From Serratia sarumanii (GTDB lineage: Bacteria; Pseudomonadota; Gammaproteobacteria; Enterobacterales; Enterobacteriaceae), in NCBI RefSeq assembly GCF_029962605.1, contig NZ_CP124750.1, positions 2,170,001-2,234,000 of the forward strand: DNA of 64,000 nt. The letters are read 5' to 3'. Position 1 is the first letter of the stretch. Each line of letters opens with the position of its first letter. The position numbers and the translations under genes are program-made. Under the pieces are notes generated by a model, which saw only the letters and a program-made list of their open reading frames with translations, did no database searches and was not told the DNA's origin. Shown here in pieces: positions 49,374 through 58,263 of this stretch.

Positions 49374-49397
49374 GGCCCGCCTCGTGCGGGCCTTTTT
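49374..49397 (+). terminator. Orphan plus-strand terminator
   Basis: GGCCCGC / GCGGGCC with a 5-base loop and TTTTT. It has a U run only on the plus strand, and the nearest upstream plus-strand gene is more than 1 kb away. Confidence 0.75.
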
Positions 49398-49410
49398 GCG
49401 CGCGGCGCAC

Positions 49411-49441
49411 AAAAAAACGGCCATGCGATTGCGTGGCCGTT
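49411..49441 (-). terminator. Terminator of nemA
   Basis: ACGGCCA / TGGCCGT stem with a 10-base loop and seven T on the minus strand. Confidence 0.85.
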
Positions 49442-49455
49442 GGGGTCAGGAAGGG

Positions 49456-50559
49456 TTACTTCGCCAGAAACGGATAGTCGGTATAGCCTTCGGCGCCGCC
49501 GCCGTAGAAGGTTTCCGGCTTAGGTTCGTTCAGCGGAGCGTGCTGACGGAAACGCTCTACCAGATCCGGGTTGGCGATGTAGCTGCGGCCGAAGGCCACC
49601 GCGTCGATGAAGCCTTTTTCGATCAACGCTTCGGCTTTCTCGGCGGTGTAGGCGCCGGCGCCGACGATCACCCCGTTAAAGTGGGCGCGCACCGAGTCGC
49701 GGAAGGCGTCGGAATACGGTTTGCCGCCGGCCCAGTCCGGTTCGGAGATGTGCAGGTAAGCGATGTTGCGCTTATTCAGCTCTTCCACCAGATACAGCGC
49801 CGCTTCTTCCTGATCTTCACCGTTGTCCAGCCCGTTGAACGGCCCCAGCGGCGAGATGCGGATGCCGATGTGTTCGGAACCCCATTCGGCGATGGTGGCG
49901 TCGACCACTTCCAGCGTCAGGCGAGTGCGATTCTCGATGCTGCCGCCGTATTGATCGGTACGTTGGTTGGAGGCCGGTGACATGAATTGATGCAGCAAAT
50001 AGCCGTGCGCCGCATGCAGTTCGATGAAGTCAAAGCCGGCTTCCCGCGCGTTGGCGGTCGCCTGGCGGAAATCGTTGACGATGCCCGGGATCTCGCTGGT
50101 TTCGAGCGCACGCGGCGTGGAGGTCGGCACGCGCACCCAGGCGCCGGTTTCATCACGCACGGTGGTGCGGGTTTCGGCGTTGATTGCCGAAGGGGCGACC
50201 GGTGCTTGCCCGCCCGGCTGCAGGCTGGCGTGGGAGATGCGGCCTACGTGCCACAGCTGCACGGCAATATGGCCGTTGTTGTCATGCACTGCCTGCGTGA
50301 TGTTTTTCCATGCGGCGATCTGCTCCGGCGTATGCAACCCCGGCGCGCCGGCGTAGCCTTTCGCCTGGAAGGAAACCTGGGTCGCTTCGGTCACGATCAG
50401 GCCGGCGCTGGCGCGCTGTGCATAATATTCCGCCATCAGCGGCGTAGGAATGTCGCCTGGCTCGATGCTGCGCAAACGCGTCAGCGGAGCCATAAACACG
50501 CGGTTGGGCAGGGTGATGGCGCCAACCTTCAGCGGAGAGAGCAATTTTTCAGTCTTCAT
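49456..50559 (-). CDS. nemA: N-ethylmaleimide reductase, Old Yellow Enzyme
   Basis: 367 residues of an FMN TIM barrel: [17 protein letters not shown] and [16 protein letters not shown] (active-site His pair) and a C-terminal FMN-phosphate site [12 protein letters not shown]. It reduces electrophiles such as quinones, maleimides and nitro-esters. It follows nemR, with its own NemR-like operator in the gap. Confidence 0.95.
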   Translation of the reverse strand: MKTEKLLSPLKVGAITLPNRVFMAPLTRLRSIEPGDIPTPLMAEYYAQRASAGLIVTEATQVSFQAKGYAGAPGLHTPEQIAAWKNITQAVHDNNGHIAVQLWHVGRISHASLQPGGQAPVAPSAINAETRTTVRDETGAWVRVPTSTPRALETSEIPGIVNDFRQATANAREAGFDFIELHAAHGYLLHQFMSPASNQRTDQYGGSIENRTRLTLEVVDATIAEWGSEHIGIRISPLGPFNGLDNGEDQEEAALYLVEELNKRNIAYLHISEPDWAGGKPYSDAFRDSVRAHFNGVIVGAGAYTAEKAEALIEKGFIDAVAFGRSYIANPDLVERFRQHAPLNEPKPETFYGGGAEGYTDYPFLAK

Positions 50560-50577
50560 AGTGCATCCTGTATTTAA

Positions 50578-50592
50578 TAGACCGGTCGTCTA
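50578..50592 (-). promoter_or_regulatory. NemR-like operator before nemA
   Basis: TAGAC-N5-GTCTA palindrome (TAGACCGGTCGTCTA), 19 bases before the nemA ATG. Confidence 0.65.
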
Positions 50593-50648
50593 GTAATGGG
50601 CGATAAAAAACCACGAACTGCATTTTCAATAAAAAGAAATTGTTACCG

Positions 50649-51257
50649 TTACGCTTGCGGCGGGCGCAGCAGCAACTCGATGCTTTCCAGCGCGCTCGTT
50701 AACGGCGCCAGCGAGTGGCGGATCTTGGCGCGCAGCGAGGCACCGAGCCACAGTGAATACAGCGTTTCTGCGGTCGCCGCGGGGCTCATGGCCACCGACA
50801 GCGAGCCCTCGGCGATACCGCGCTCGATGGCCTCCTGCAGGTGGCCGATCACGCGAGCGGTGCCCGTTTCCAGCGCATGACGCATCGGTTCCGACAGATC
50901 GCTCACCTCGGCGGAAAGCTTCACCGCCAGGCAGGCGTTGTGGCATTCGCTGCGGCAGTGGTAGCTGATAGCCTGAGCGTAATAGCCGAGCAGCTGGTGG
51001 CGGGCATCGCCGCGTCTGTCGGCAAACAGCGCCTGCATTTGTGCATCATAATGGGCGAAATAACGTTGCAGCATCGCTTCGCCGAAGGCTTCCTTCGAGC
51101 GAAAATAGTGGTAGAACGAGCCTTTCGGCACGCCCGCGGTGGCCAGCAGTTCACTCAGCCCCATGCCGGTAAAGCCCAGGCGCAGGCTGAGGGTTTCGCC
51201 GGTGGCGAGCAGATGTTCACGTGTGTCCACGTTGCAATGCGTTGATTTGGTCATCAT
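50649..51257 (-). CDS. nemR: NemR, TetR-family electrophile- and bleach-sensing repressor
   Basis: 202 residues from the ATG at 51257; another ATG follows at 51254 and one at 51269 lies inside the likely -10 box. The TetR helix-turn-helix is PKGSFYHYFRSKEAFGEAML. The redox Cys of E. coli NemR (Cys106) is kept in NACLAVKLSAEV. It represses nemA and gloA until modified by HOCl, quinones or methylglyoxal. The operator sits within its own promoter spacer. Confidence 0.92.
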   Translation of the reverse strand: MMTKSTHCNVDTREHLLATGETLSLRLGFTGMGLSELLATAGVPKGSFYHYFRSKEAFGEAMLQRYFAHYDAQMQALFADRRGDARHQLLGYYAQAISYHCRSECHNACLAVKLSAEVSDLSEPMRHALETGTARVIGHLQEAIERGIAEGSLSVAMSPAATAETLYSLWLGASLRAKIRHSLAPLTSALESIELLLRPPQA

Positions 51258-51264
51258 GGTGCCG

Positions 51265-51293
51265 AGCATAATAGACCGATTGGTCTAGGTCAA
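51265..51293 (-). promoter_or_regulatory. nemR promoter with NemR operator
   Basis: -35 TTGACC (51288-51293), 17-base spacer, -10 TATGCT (51265-51270). The spacer holds the NemR box TAGACCAATCGGTCTA (51272-51287). The predicted start falls at about 51258, at the nemR ATG. Confidence 0.7.
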
Positions 51294-51300
51294 TGGGAAT

Positions 51301-51328
51301 AAAAAAACCGGCGCACAAAACGCCGGTT
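51301..51328 (-). terminator. Terminator of eptA
   Basis: ACCGGCG / CGCCGGT stem with a 7-base loop and seven T on the minus strand. Confidence 0.85.
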
Positions 51329-51372
51329 GTCTGCAAACTATTGTGCCCCAGCGGCACGCGGAAGTTAAGCCT

Positions 51373-53010
51373 TTACGCCGCGTTGCGGCAAGGCTGCAGG
51401 ATATCCAGCCGGGATTGATATTCGCGGGTCTGTACGTTCAGCATGCCCAACAGGGTGTGGAACAGGTTGTCCTGCGACACGTCGTCTTTTTCCGCCAGCG
51501 CGTTCAGGCACTGGCGATCGACGCCGAAATTGCGCTGATAGTCGGCCGACATCCACATCAGGAAAGGCACGTGCGTCTGCTGGCTCGGCGCGAAGACATA
51601 GGGCGTGCCGTGCAGATACATGCCGTTTTCCCCCAGCGATTCGCCGTGATCGGACAAATAGACCAGCGCGGTATTGAACCGCCCGTCATACTGCCGCAGC
51701 AGCTTGATGGTGGCATCGAGCATCGCGTCGGTATACAGGATGGAGTTGTCATAGGTGTTCACCAGCTGTTCATGGCTGCAATCCTGGATCTGATTGCTGT
51801 TGCAGGTCGGCAAAAATGTCTGGAATTCTGGCGTGCTGCGGCGGTAGTAAGCCGGGCCGTGGCTGCCCATCTGGTGCAGCACGATCACGCCGTCGTCTTT
51901 CAGGCCATTGATATAGTCGTTCAGCTTGTACAGCAGCGCGTTGTCCATGCAAACCTCGCCGTCGCAGTCCTGCGGCAGTTTCAGCTTGGTCATGTCGATG
52001 TGCGGCACCCGGTCGCAGGCGCCTTTGCAGCCGCCGTCGTTATCGCGCCACAGCACGCTGACGCCGGCATGCGCCAGCACGTCGAGCATCCCCTCCTGGT
52101 GCGCCGCCTGAGTCGCGTCGTACTCCTTGCGCGGCATGTTGGAGAACATGCAGGGCACGGAGATCGCCGTTTCGGTGCCGCAGGAACTGGCGTTCTTGAA
52201 GTAGACCACGTTGTCCTGCTTCAGGCGCGGGTTGGTTTCGCGCCCGTAGCCGCCGAGGGAGAAGTTTTCGGCGCGGGCGGTTTCGCCCACCACCAGGATC
52301 ACCAGCGTTTTCTTGGCCTGCCCGGCGATCAGCGGCCCTTTGCGCGCGTCCTCGCCGATCTTGACCAGCGGCAGATTGCGGGTGAAGTAACGCTGTTCGG
52401 TAAACTTGATGGTGCCGGCGACGAAGTTGGAAGGGGTCAACATCTTCACCACGCTTTTATTGTTGCGGATCAGCGAAGCATAGTCTTTGTAGAACAGCGC
52501 GGCGACGATCAGGATCACCGCCAGCGACAGCATGACGTTGGCGGCGCGCAGTCCAACCATGTACCACCAGGGGCGAGTCTGGCGAATCTGGGTGAAGCAG
52601 ACCGCTACCGCCGGCAGAATGCCGAACAGCGCCAGCCACAATCCCATGCGCGGCGTCAGCAGCGCCGTCGCCTCCTGAGGGTTGGTTTCGAAGGCGTTTT
52701 GCATCATGTTGCCGTCGATCACCACACCATAGCTGAACATGAAATAGTTGGCTGCGGCGCTGCCGAGCAAGAAAAAGATGATCAGCGGCTTGCGCAGGTA
52801 GGGCACGGTCAACACGCTGAAGATGATATTCAGCGCACAGAAGATCACCACCGGCATGCTGGCAGCGAAAATCACGCTGTGGACGCTATCGAAGGTGATA
52901 TACGACCAGGCGCGATGCAGGAATAACGCGTTTTGAAACAGAGTGAAGAACAGGGCGGTGGCGAGGGTAAAACCGAGGCTGTTGCACCGTAAGCGTTGAC
53001 GTAACCACAT
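51373..53010 (-). CDS. eptA: EptA-type phosphoethanolamine-lipid A transferase
   Basis: 545 residues: five N-terminal membrane segments (1-180), then a periplasmic alkaline-phosphatase-like domain. Visible active-site parts: VVGETARAENFSLGGYGRETNP (Zn Glu), Thr nucleophile in SCGTETAISVPCMFS, and YLSDHGESLGENG (Zn Asp-His). Several Cys pairs suit the disulfides of the family. It adds phosphoethanolamine to lipid A, a polymyxin-resistance trait. It is a single gene, with no pmrAB next to it. Confidence 0.92.
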   Translation of the reverse strand: MWLRQRLRCNSLGFTLATALFFTLFQNALFLHRAWSYITFDSVHSVIFAASMPVVIFCALNIIFSVLTVPYLRKPLIIFFLLGSAAANYFMFSYGVVIDGNMMQNAFETNPQEATALLTPRMGLWLALFGILPAVAVCFTQIRQTRPWWYMVGLRAANVMLSLAVILIVAALFYKDYASLIRNNKSVVKMLTPSNFVAGTIKFTEQRYFTRNLPLVKIGEDARKGPLIAGQAKKTLVILVVGETARAENFSLGGYGRETNPRLKQDNVVYFKNASSCGTETAISVPCMFSNMPRKEYDATQAAHQEGMLDVLAHAGVSVLWRDNDGGCKGACDRVPHIDMTKLKLPQDCDGEVCMDNALLYKLNDYINGLKDDGVIVLHQMGSHGPAYYRRSTPEFQTFLPTCNSNQIQDCSHEQLVNTYDNSILYTDAMLDATIKLLRQYDGRFNTALVYLSDHGESLGENGMYLHGTPYVFAPSQQTHVPFLMWMSADYQRNFGVDRQCLNALAEKDDVSQDNLFHTLLGMLNVQTREYQSRLDILQPCRNAA

Positions 53011-53112
53011 TGCCGAATCGGGATCCTGAAAGTAGATAATGCTTTGAAATCTACCGGATGAAACTTAAGGAAACCTTAGAAACTCAGAATATTGGCGGCG
53101 GAGCCTGTGCGG

Positions 53113-53138
53113 AAAACGCCAGGCCGAGCGGCCTGGCG
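53113..53138 (-). terminator. Terminator of the NAD(P)-binding protein gene
   Basis: 9-bp stem CGCCAGGCC / GGCCTGGCG with a 4-base loop and TTTT on the minus strand. Confidence 0.75.
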
Positions 53139-53148
53139 GTGGGGCGGT

Positions 53149-53790
53149 TTAGTAGGCGGCGGTGAATTGCGCGCGAATAAACTGAGGCTTTTCAATTTCA
53201 TCAACGATAGCGACCGCCAGGTCTTCTACCGAAATGCTGGCCGGCGCTTCGCCGTTCATCAACAGTTGCGTGGTGCCGAGGCGGAACTGGCCGGTGCGTT
53301 TGCCCGGCTCCAGCAGGGCGGCCGGCGAGAGATAGGTCCAGTCGAGCGCCGATTCATTGCGCAGTTTGTTGCGCAGATCGCGCACCGCCTGCGCGCCGGG
53401 GCGGATATTTTCCGGGAACTGCGGTGTATCCACCAGTTCAACGCCGGGCGCCACTTCCAGGCTGCCGGCGCCGCCGACCACCAGCAGGCGCTTGACGCCG
53501 GCCTGTTCGACCGCGGTGAGGATCTGTTGGGCGCCGCGGAGGGTTTTCTCATACAGGTTGTCTTCGCCCCAGCCGGGGTTGTAGGCGCTGATCGCCGCAT
53601 CCTGACCGCGCAATTGCCCCGCCAGCCAGGCGGTATCGGCAACGTCGCCCAGCGCGACGGTCAGGTTGGCGTGCTCCGGCAAATCTTTTTTCTGGCGGGC
53701 GATTGCCGTCACCTGAATACCGCGAGCCAGCGCTTCATCCACCACGCGGCGGCCAACAAAACCGGTTGCTCCAATAATGGCTACTTTCAT
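53149..53790 (-). CDS. NAD(P)H-binding Rossmann protein (atypical SDR, NmrA-like)
   Basis: 213 residues from the ATG at 53790, seven bases after AAGGAG; the ATG two codons upstream is too close to that site. MKVAIIGATGFVGRRVVDEAL is the NAD(P)-binding start. The active-site YxxxK is absent, so it may be a sensor or a quinone/flavin reductase-like protein. It is divergent from a LysR gene, which probably controls it. Confidence 0.85.
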   Translation of the reverse strand: MKVAIIGATGFVGRRVVDEALARGIQVTAIARQKKDLPEHANLTVALGDVADTAWLAGQLRGQDAAISAYNPGWGEDNLYEKTLRGAQQILTAVEQAGVKRLLVVGGAGSLEVAPGVELVDTPQFPENIRPGAQAVRDLRNKLRNESALDWTYLSPAALLEPGKRTGQFRLGTTQLLMNGEAPASISVEDLAVAIVDEIEKPQFIRAQFTAAY

Positions 53791-53929
53791 CTGCATGCTC
53801 CTTCGGGGATAGGTTCAGTATCGTGACGCAGGCCGATGTGCCTGCTGCGTGGTGTTTACTCTAGTCCTTAACAATAGCCGTGATTAGTGCCATATTCATG
53901 CTTTCTTGATTAAGTAAAACTTCATAATC

Positions 53930-54859
53930 GTGGATAAACTCAATCGAATGGCGGTATTCGCCACCGTGGTGGCGGAGGGATCGCTGGCCGGCGCGGCGCG
54001 GCGGCTGGGCATGACGCCGTCGGCGGTCAGCCAGCACATGCGCTCGCTGGAGAAGGCGCTTGGGGTGCCGTTGCTGCATCGCTCCACCCGCCGTCTGGCG
54101 CTGACCGAGGCCGGGGCGGCGTTCTACCCCGGCTGCGAGGCGATGCTGCAACAGGCGCAGCAGGCGGAGCAGCGGCTGGCGGAATTGCGGGATACGCTGG
54201 TGGGCGAGCTGCGCATCGCCACCCCGGTCGGCATCGGCGGCCGATCGCTTGCGGAGGCGCTGGCGCCGCTGTTGCAGGCGCACCCCAAGCTGACGCTGCG
54301 GGTGCTGGCGGACGATCGCATCGTCGATATGATAGAGCAGCGGGTCGACATCGCGCTGCGGGCCAACCGTCAACTGGCGGACGCCAATATGATCGCGCAT
54401 CCGCTGACGGCGTGGCCGATGGTGCTGTGCGCCGCGCCGCGTTATCTCAGCCAGCATGGGGTGCCGGAAAAGCCGCAGGATTTGGTGCAGCACCGCTGGA
54501 TCTCCAGCGGCTACAACGGGGCCCATCTGGACTTGCTGCACCAGTCCGGCCAGCAGGTTAAGCTGCGGCTGGCGGAAGGGCAGATCGTCAGCGAGAGCAT
54601 GAACGTGATGCGCGCCTTTACCCGCGCCGGGCTGGGCATTTCCGTTCAGCCGCTGTATGAAATTGGCGACGAGCTTCAGCGCGGCGAGCTGTTGCTGCTG
54701 TTGCCTGAGTGGCGGCCGGCGCCGCTGCGGCTGCACGCGCTGACGCTCGAGCGCAACGTGCCGGAGAAAAGCCGCCAGGCGCTGCGCTATTTGCGCGACT
54801 ATTTTCGCCGCAATGGCGAAAAGGGACTTGCCAGCGGCGGCGATGGCGTCTTCAATTAG
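53930..54859 (+). CDS. LysR-family transcriptional regulator
   Basis: 309 residues from a GTG at 53930 (MDKLNRMAVFATVVAEGSLAGAARRLGMTP). It belongs to the LysR group with the typical N-terminal helix-turn-helix (SAVSQHMRSLEKALG) and C-terminal sensor domain. Its effector is unknown. It likely regulates the divergent NAD(P)-binding protein across 139 bases. Confidence 0.9.
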   Translation: MDKLNRMAVFATVVAEGSLAGAARRLGMTPSAVSQHMRSLEKALGVPLLHRSTRRLALTEAGAAFYPGCEAMLQQAQQAEQRLAELRDTLVGELRIATPVGIGGRSLAEALAPLLQAHPKLTLRVLADDRIVDMIEQRVDIALRANRQLADANMIAHPLTAWPMVLCAAPRYLSQHGVPEKPQDLVQHRWISSGYNGAHLDLLHQSGQQVKLRLAEGQIVSESMNVMRAFTRAGLGISVQPLYEIGDELQRGELLLLLPEWRPAPLRLHALTLERNVPEKSRQALRYLRDYFRRNGEKGLASGGDGVFN

Positions 54860-54882
54860 CAAGAGAACGCAGGAGGAGCCCC

Positions 54883-55122
54883 GTGGCGCAGCAGCTTGAG
54901 TTTTTCGACATTCCCAGCCCGTGTCGCGGCATTTGCCAGGCCGACGATCGCGGATTCTGCCGTGGCTGCCTGCGCAGCCGCGAGGAGCGTTTTGGCTGGA
55001 TGAACATGAGCGACGCGCAAAAGCGCGAGGTGCTGCGCCTGTGCCGTCAGCGCTTCCTGCGCCTGCAGCGCGCCAATAAAGCGCCCGACGAGCCGCTGCC
55101 GGAGCAGCCGTCGCTGTTTTAA
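54883..55122 (+). CDS. ydhL: YdhL, DUF1289 small Cys-rich protein
   Basis: 79 residues from a GTG at 54883, with AGGAGG before it. CRGICQADDRGFCRGCLRSREER holds four Cys of a probable metal site, and the protein ends QPSLF as E. coli YdhL does. Function unknown. It is close to the end of the LysR gene (23 bases). Confidence 0.9.
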   Translation: MAQQLEFFDIPSPCRGICQADDRGFCRGCLRSREERFGWMNMSDAQKREVLRLCRQRFLRLQRANKAPDEPLPEQPSLF

Positions 55123-55221
55123 CCTTTCCTGATCTGCCGCACGTTCGTGTGGCTTACCGCTTCCCTGTGCCTCACCGGCTTGTGTATGCTGACTGGCAAC
55201 TAATGTCATGAGGTTTTCGCA

Positions 55222-56118
55222 ATGGTAGAACGTATTCGTCTCGCGCCGCAGGGGCCTGAATTTTCCCGCATGATTTGCGGTTACTGGCGGTTGATGGAGT
55301 GGGGCATGTCGCCGCAGCAGCTGCTGACGTTCATCGAACAGCATGTCGAACTGGGCGTCACCACCGCCGATCACGCCGATATCTATGGCGGCTATGCCTG
55401 CGAACAGGCGTTCGGCGACGCGCTGCGCCTGAAGCCGGCGCTGCGCCAGTCGCTGGAGCTGGTGAGCAAATGCGGCATCGCCACCACCGCCAAGCCCGGT
55501 AACCCGATCGGCCACTACATCACCGACCGCGACCATATCGTACAGAGCGCGGAGCAGTCGCTCCGCCATCTGCATACCGACTACCTCGATCTGCTGCTGA
55601 TCCACCGGCCGGATCCGTTGATGGACGCCGACGACGTGGCCGAAGCCTTTGTTGCGCTGCACAAAAGCGGCAAGGTGCGCCATTTCGGCGTCTCCAACTT
55701 TACGCCCGCGCAGTTCCAGCTGCTGCAGTCGCGCCTGCCGTTCTCGCTGGCGACCAATCAGGTGGAGATCTCGCCGATTCACCAACCGGCTATTCTCGAC
55801 GGCACGCTCGACCAGTGCCAGCAACTGCGCATCAAGCCGATGGCCTGGTCCTGCCTGGGCGGCGGGCGCCTGTTCAACGACGCCGAGTTCCAGCCGCTGC
55901 GCGACGAGCTGCAGCGGGTGGCGCAAGAAATCGGCGCCGAGACCATCGAGCAGGTGGTGTACGCCTGGGTGATGCGCTTGCCGTCGTCGCCGCTGCCGAT
56001 TATCGGTTCCGGCAAGATTGAGCGGGTGCGTTCGGCGCTGAAGGCGCAGAAACTGGTGCTGAACCGCCAGCAGTGGTTCCGCATTCGCAAGGCGGCGCTG
56101 GGGTATGACGTGCCTTAA
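55222..56118 (+). CDS. ydhF: YdhF, aldo/keto reductase family oxidoreductase
   Basis: 298 residues with the AKR tetrad: Asp in TTADHADIYGGYACE, Tyr in the same block, Lys in LVSKCGI and His in LLLIHRPDP. NADPH binding is shown by IIGSGKIERVRSAL. Substrate unknown. Gene order ydhL-ydhF matches E. coli. Confidence 0.92.
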   Translation: MVERIRLAPQGPEFSRMICGYWRLMEWGMSPQQLLTFIEQHVELGVTTADHADIYGGYACEQAFGDALRLKPALRQSLELVSKCGIATTAKPGNPIGHYITDRDHIVQSAEQSLRHLHTDYLDLLLIHRPDPLMDADDVAEAFVALHKSGKVRHFGVSNFTPAQFQLLQSRLPFSLATNQVEISPIHQPAILDGTLDQCQQLRIKPMAWSCLGGGRLFNDAEFQPLRDELQRVAQEIGAETIEQVVYAWVMRLPSSPLPIIGSGKIERVRSALKAQKLVLNRQQWFRIRKAALGYDVP

Positions 56119-56135
56119 GGCGGAGTAAAAAAGAG

Positions 56136-56168
56136 CAAAGCCGGGCGGCGAAAGCACCCGGCTTTTTT
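56136..56168. terminator. Bidirectional terminator between ydhF and lipA
   Basis: AAGCCGGG / CCCGGCTT stem, with six T on the plus strand and a T run on the minus strand after a short gap. Confidence 0.85.
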
Positions 56169-56178
56169 ACGTCGATCT

Positions 56179-58023
56179 TTAGGCCAACACCACCTGATCG
56201 GTGTTGAAGTGATCGAGCGAGACGCCGATCAGCGTGACCTGGCTGTGGCCGAAGGCCAGCACCAGATCGTCGTTTTGCTGCGTGGCGTAGTCGCGGATAT
56301 TCCCGCTGGCGCCTTCGGTGCCGACAAACACCAGCTTATCGGTGGCGTTGAAGCCATACAGCTGATCGCGGCCAAAGTCACCGCTGAACAGGAAGGTATT
56401 GCCGTTGCCAACGCCCTTCAGGATGTCATCGCCGCTGCCGCCGACGAAGGTCAGGTTGCCGCCGGCGTGGCCGTTAAGGGTGTCGTTGCCGGCGTTGCCG
56501 AATAGCCAGGCGTCGTGGCTGCGAGCCTGCAGGACGTCATCGCCGTCGCCGCCGGCGGTGGCGGCGGCATAGGCTTTGAGGCCAGAGTCCGATTTCAATC
56601 CGGCGGCGGTCACCTGATGGTCCACCTGTTTGTTGAAGATAAGCCACGAGGTTTCTTTGCTGCGCAGGGTGCTGATGTCGTCCGCCAGCGTAATGCCGCC
56701 TTTGGCGTCGCGCAGGTAAAGCGTGTTGCCGTCGTAGGCGACCTCGGTGTTTTTCAACGCCTGTTGGGTATCGAAGATATTGTGGCCTTTGCCGCCGGCG
56801 ATCAGGTTGTAGCCGCCTGCATCGCGGAAGATATCGTCGCCGTCGCGCCCCTCGAGATAGTCGTTGCCTTTGCCGCCCTTGATCAGATCATTGCCGTCGC
56901 TGCCGATGATAAACGTCGGCCCGCTGTGCGTTTCCGCGTTGCGGTTCAGGTCTTCCACCCAGGTATTGCCGCGCGTCACGTTCGACAGGTTGGAGACGAT
57001 GATGGTCGAGTCTTTGTCGGTCAGCGAATAAAACTCGGAGTTCAGCACCCGCATCAGGCCGTCCTGATAGAAGAACGGCAGGTGCGACAGCCAGGTCGGA
57101 ATGTTGAGAATGGAAAATGGCAGCAGGTTCCAGGCGTCCGACGCGTAGTGGTCGTTGAAGTTGACGATATTGTTGGTGGCGGAGGCATGGGGCGCATCGT
57201 GTACGCCTAACGACGCCCCGGTCAGCGTGGTGCCGTCGAGCGCGCGGAACACCGGATCGTTCTCGTAGCCGATGTTGATCACCTTGCCGCCGGCTTCGTA
57301 CTGGGTCGGCGAGGCGAAGGCGACATAGTTGGACTGCGCGTAGAAGCCGCCCCAGTTGGCGTCGCTCTGCGCCGCCATGCTGTTGACCGCCAGCCCGCCG
57401 AGGCTGTGGCCGCTGACCACCACGTCCTCGCCGCTCAGCCCGTGCGCCTGCGCGAACTTCGCCACGTCGCCCAGCAACTGGCCGAAGGCCTTCAGCGTGT
57501 AGCCGTCGGCGTAGCCTTTCGGCCCGAAGCCGGCCAGCAGATCGTTAATCACATCGCCGATGGTATCGCCGATCAACGACTCGCGCGGGCCGCTGGTGCC
57601 GCGAAATGAGATGCCAATGGCGGTGAGATTGCCTTCGCTGTCATATTTGCCCAGCACTTCGGCCTGAGCGGTGGTGTAACCGGCGGTCTCGCCGTAGTAG
57701 GTGCCGCGCGCATCGGTTTTGCCGGCGTAACCCAGCTGTGCGGCGCTGATCACCGACCAGCCGGTGTTATTCACCGCCTGCTGCGCTGCCTGTTCGGAAT
57801 CGGGATTCCAGGGAATGCCGGGCAGGCCGCCCTGCGATTGGGTGCTGCCGATCAGCGCAGTGACCAGCGTCAGCGGCAGGCCCAGGCCGAAACCGGTCTG
57901 GTGATAGCCTTCATCGAAGCCGTTATCGATATTGTGGTAAGCGTAGGTAGAGATGGCCAAGGCGTCGGAAAATAGCGCTTTCGACGCCTTTTCGTCCAGA
58001 TCCTTATAGCTAAAGATGCCCAT
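56179..58023 (-). CDS. lipA: LipA, secreted RTX lipase (type I secretion)
   Basis: 614 residues with no N-terminal signal peptide. Ser207 in VSGHSLGG is the nucleophile of the lipase fold. The C-terminal half has glycine-rich calcium-binding RTX repeats (GSDGNDLIKGGKGNDYLEG near 373; GGSGDDILKGVGNG near 535). The end VVLA fits the C-terminal signal read by the Lip ABC exporter, which is not encoded in this window. It is the well-known S. marcescens extracellular lipase. It is inserted between ydhF and sodC relative to E. coli. Confidence 0.95.
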   Translation of the reverse strand: MGIFSYKDLDEKASKALFSDALAISTYAYHNIDNGFDEGYHQTGFGLGLPLTLVTALIGSTQSQGGLPGIPWNPDSEQAAQQAVNNTGWSVISAAQLGYAGKTDARGTYYGETAGYTTAQAEVLGKYDSEGNLTAIGISFRGTSGPRESLIGDTIGDVINDLLAGFGPKGYADGYTLKAFGQLLGDVAKFAQAHGLSGEDVVVSGHSLGGLAVNSMAAQSDANWGGFYAQSNYVAFASPTQYEAGGKVINIGYENDPVFRALDGTTLTGASLGVHDAPHASATNNIVNFNDHYASDAWNLLPFSILNIPTWLSHLPFFYQDGLMRVLNSEFYSLTDKDSTIIVSNLSNVTRGNTWVEDLNRNAETHSGPTFIIGSDGNDLIKGGKGNDYLEGRDGDDIFRDAGGYNLIAGGKGHNIFDTQQALKNTEVAYDGNTLYLRDAKGGITLADDISTLRSKETSWLIFNKQVDHQVTAAGLKSDSGLKAYAAATAGGDGDDVLQARSHDAWLFGNAGNDTLNGHAGGNLTFVGGSGDDILKGVGNGNTFLFSGDFGRDQLYGFNATDKLVFVGTEGASGNIRDYATQQNDDLVLAFGHSQVTLIGVSLDHFNTDQVVLA

Positions 58024-58115
58024 ATCAGTTCCTTATGAAGTATGCCGCGGGCCTGTAAGTGGACTCACATGCGCCGGCGGTGGAAACAGGGAAACAACGT
58101 TAGCCGAACGACAGC

Positions 58116-58129
58116 TGGTCAGAGGACCA
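58116..58129. promoter_or_regulatory. Inverted repeat upstream of lipA
   Basis: TGGTC-AGAG-GACCA, about 95 bases before the lipA ATG. Possible operator; the regulator is unknown. Confidence 0.35.
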
Positions 58130-58198
58130 ACATCGGTAGAATTATTATTAGTGTTAAATATTAGGCCTGCGAATCAAATTAGCGAGATTGTGCGTTGG

Positions 58199-58229
58199 TT
58201 AACAGTGCCGGCGCAGGCTCTCCTATACT
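58199..58229 (+). promoter_or_regulatory. sodC promoter, sigma-S-like -10
   Basis: TTAACA at 58199-58204, a 19-base gap, and CTATACT (58223-58229), the preferred -10 form of sigma-S. E. coli sodC is RpoS-dependent. Confidence 0.6.
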
Positions 58230-58263
58230 GATAGCTCGATATAGTCATTAAGGAGACTGATTG

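Noticed and set aside
51343..52926. 527-codon open frame antisense to eptA
   Set aside because: Shadow frame; eptA has intact active-site motifs.
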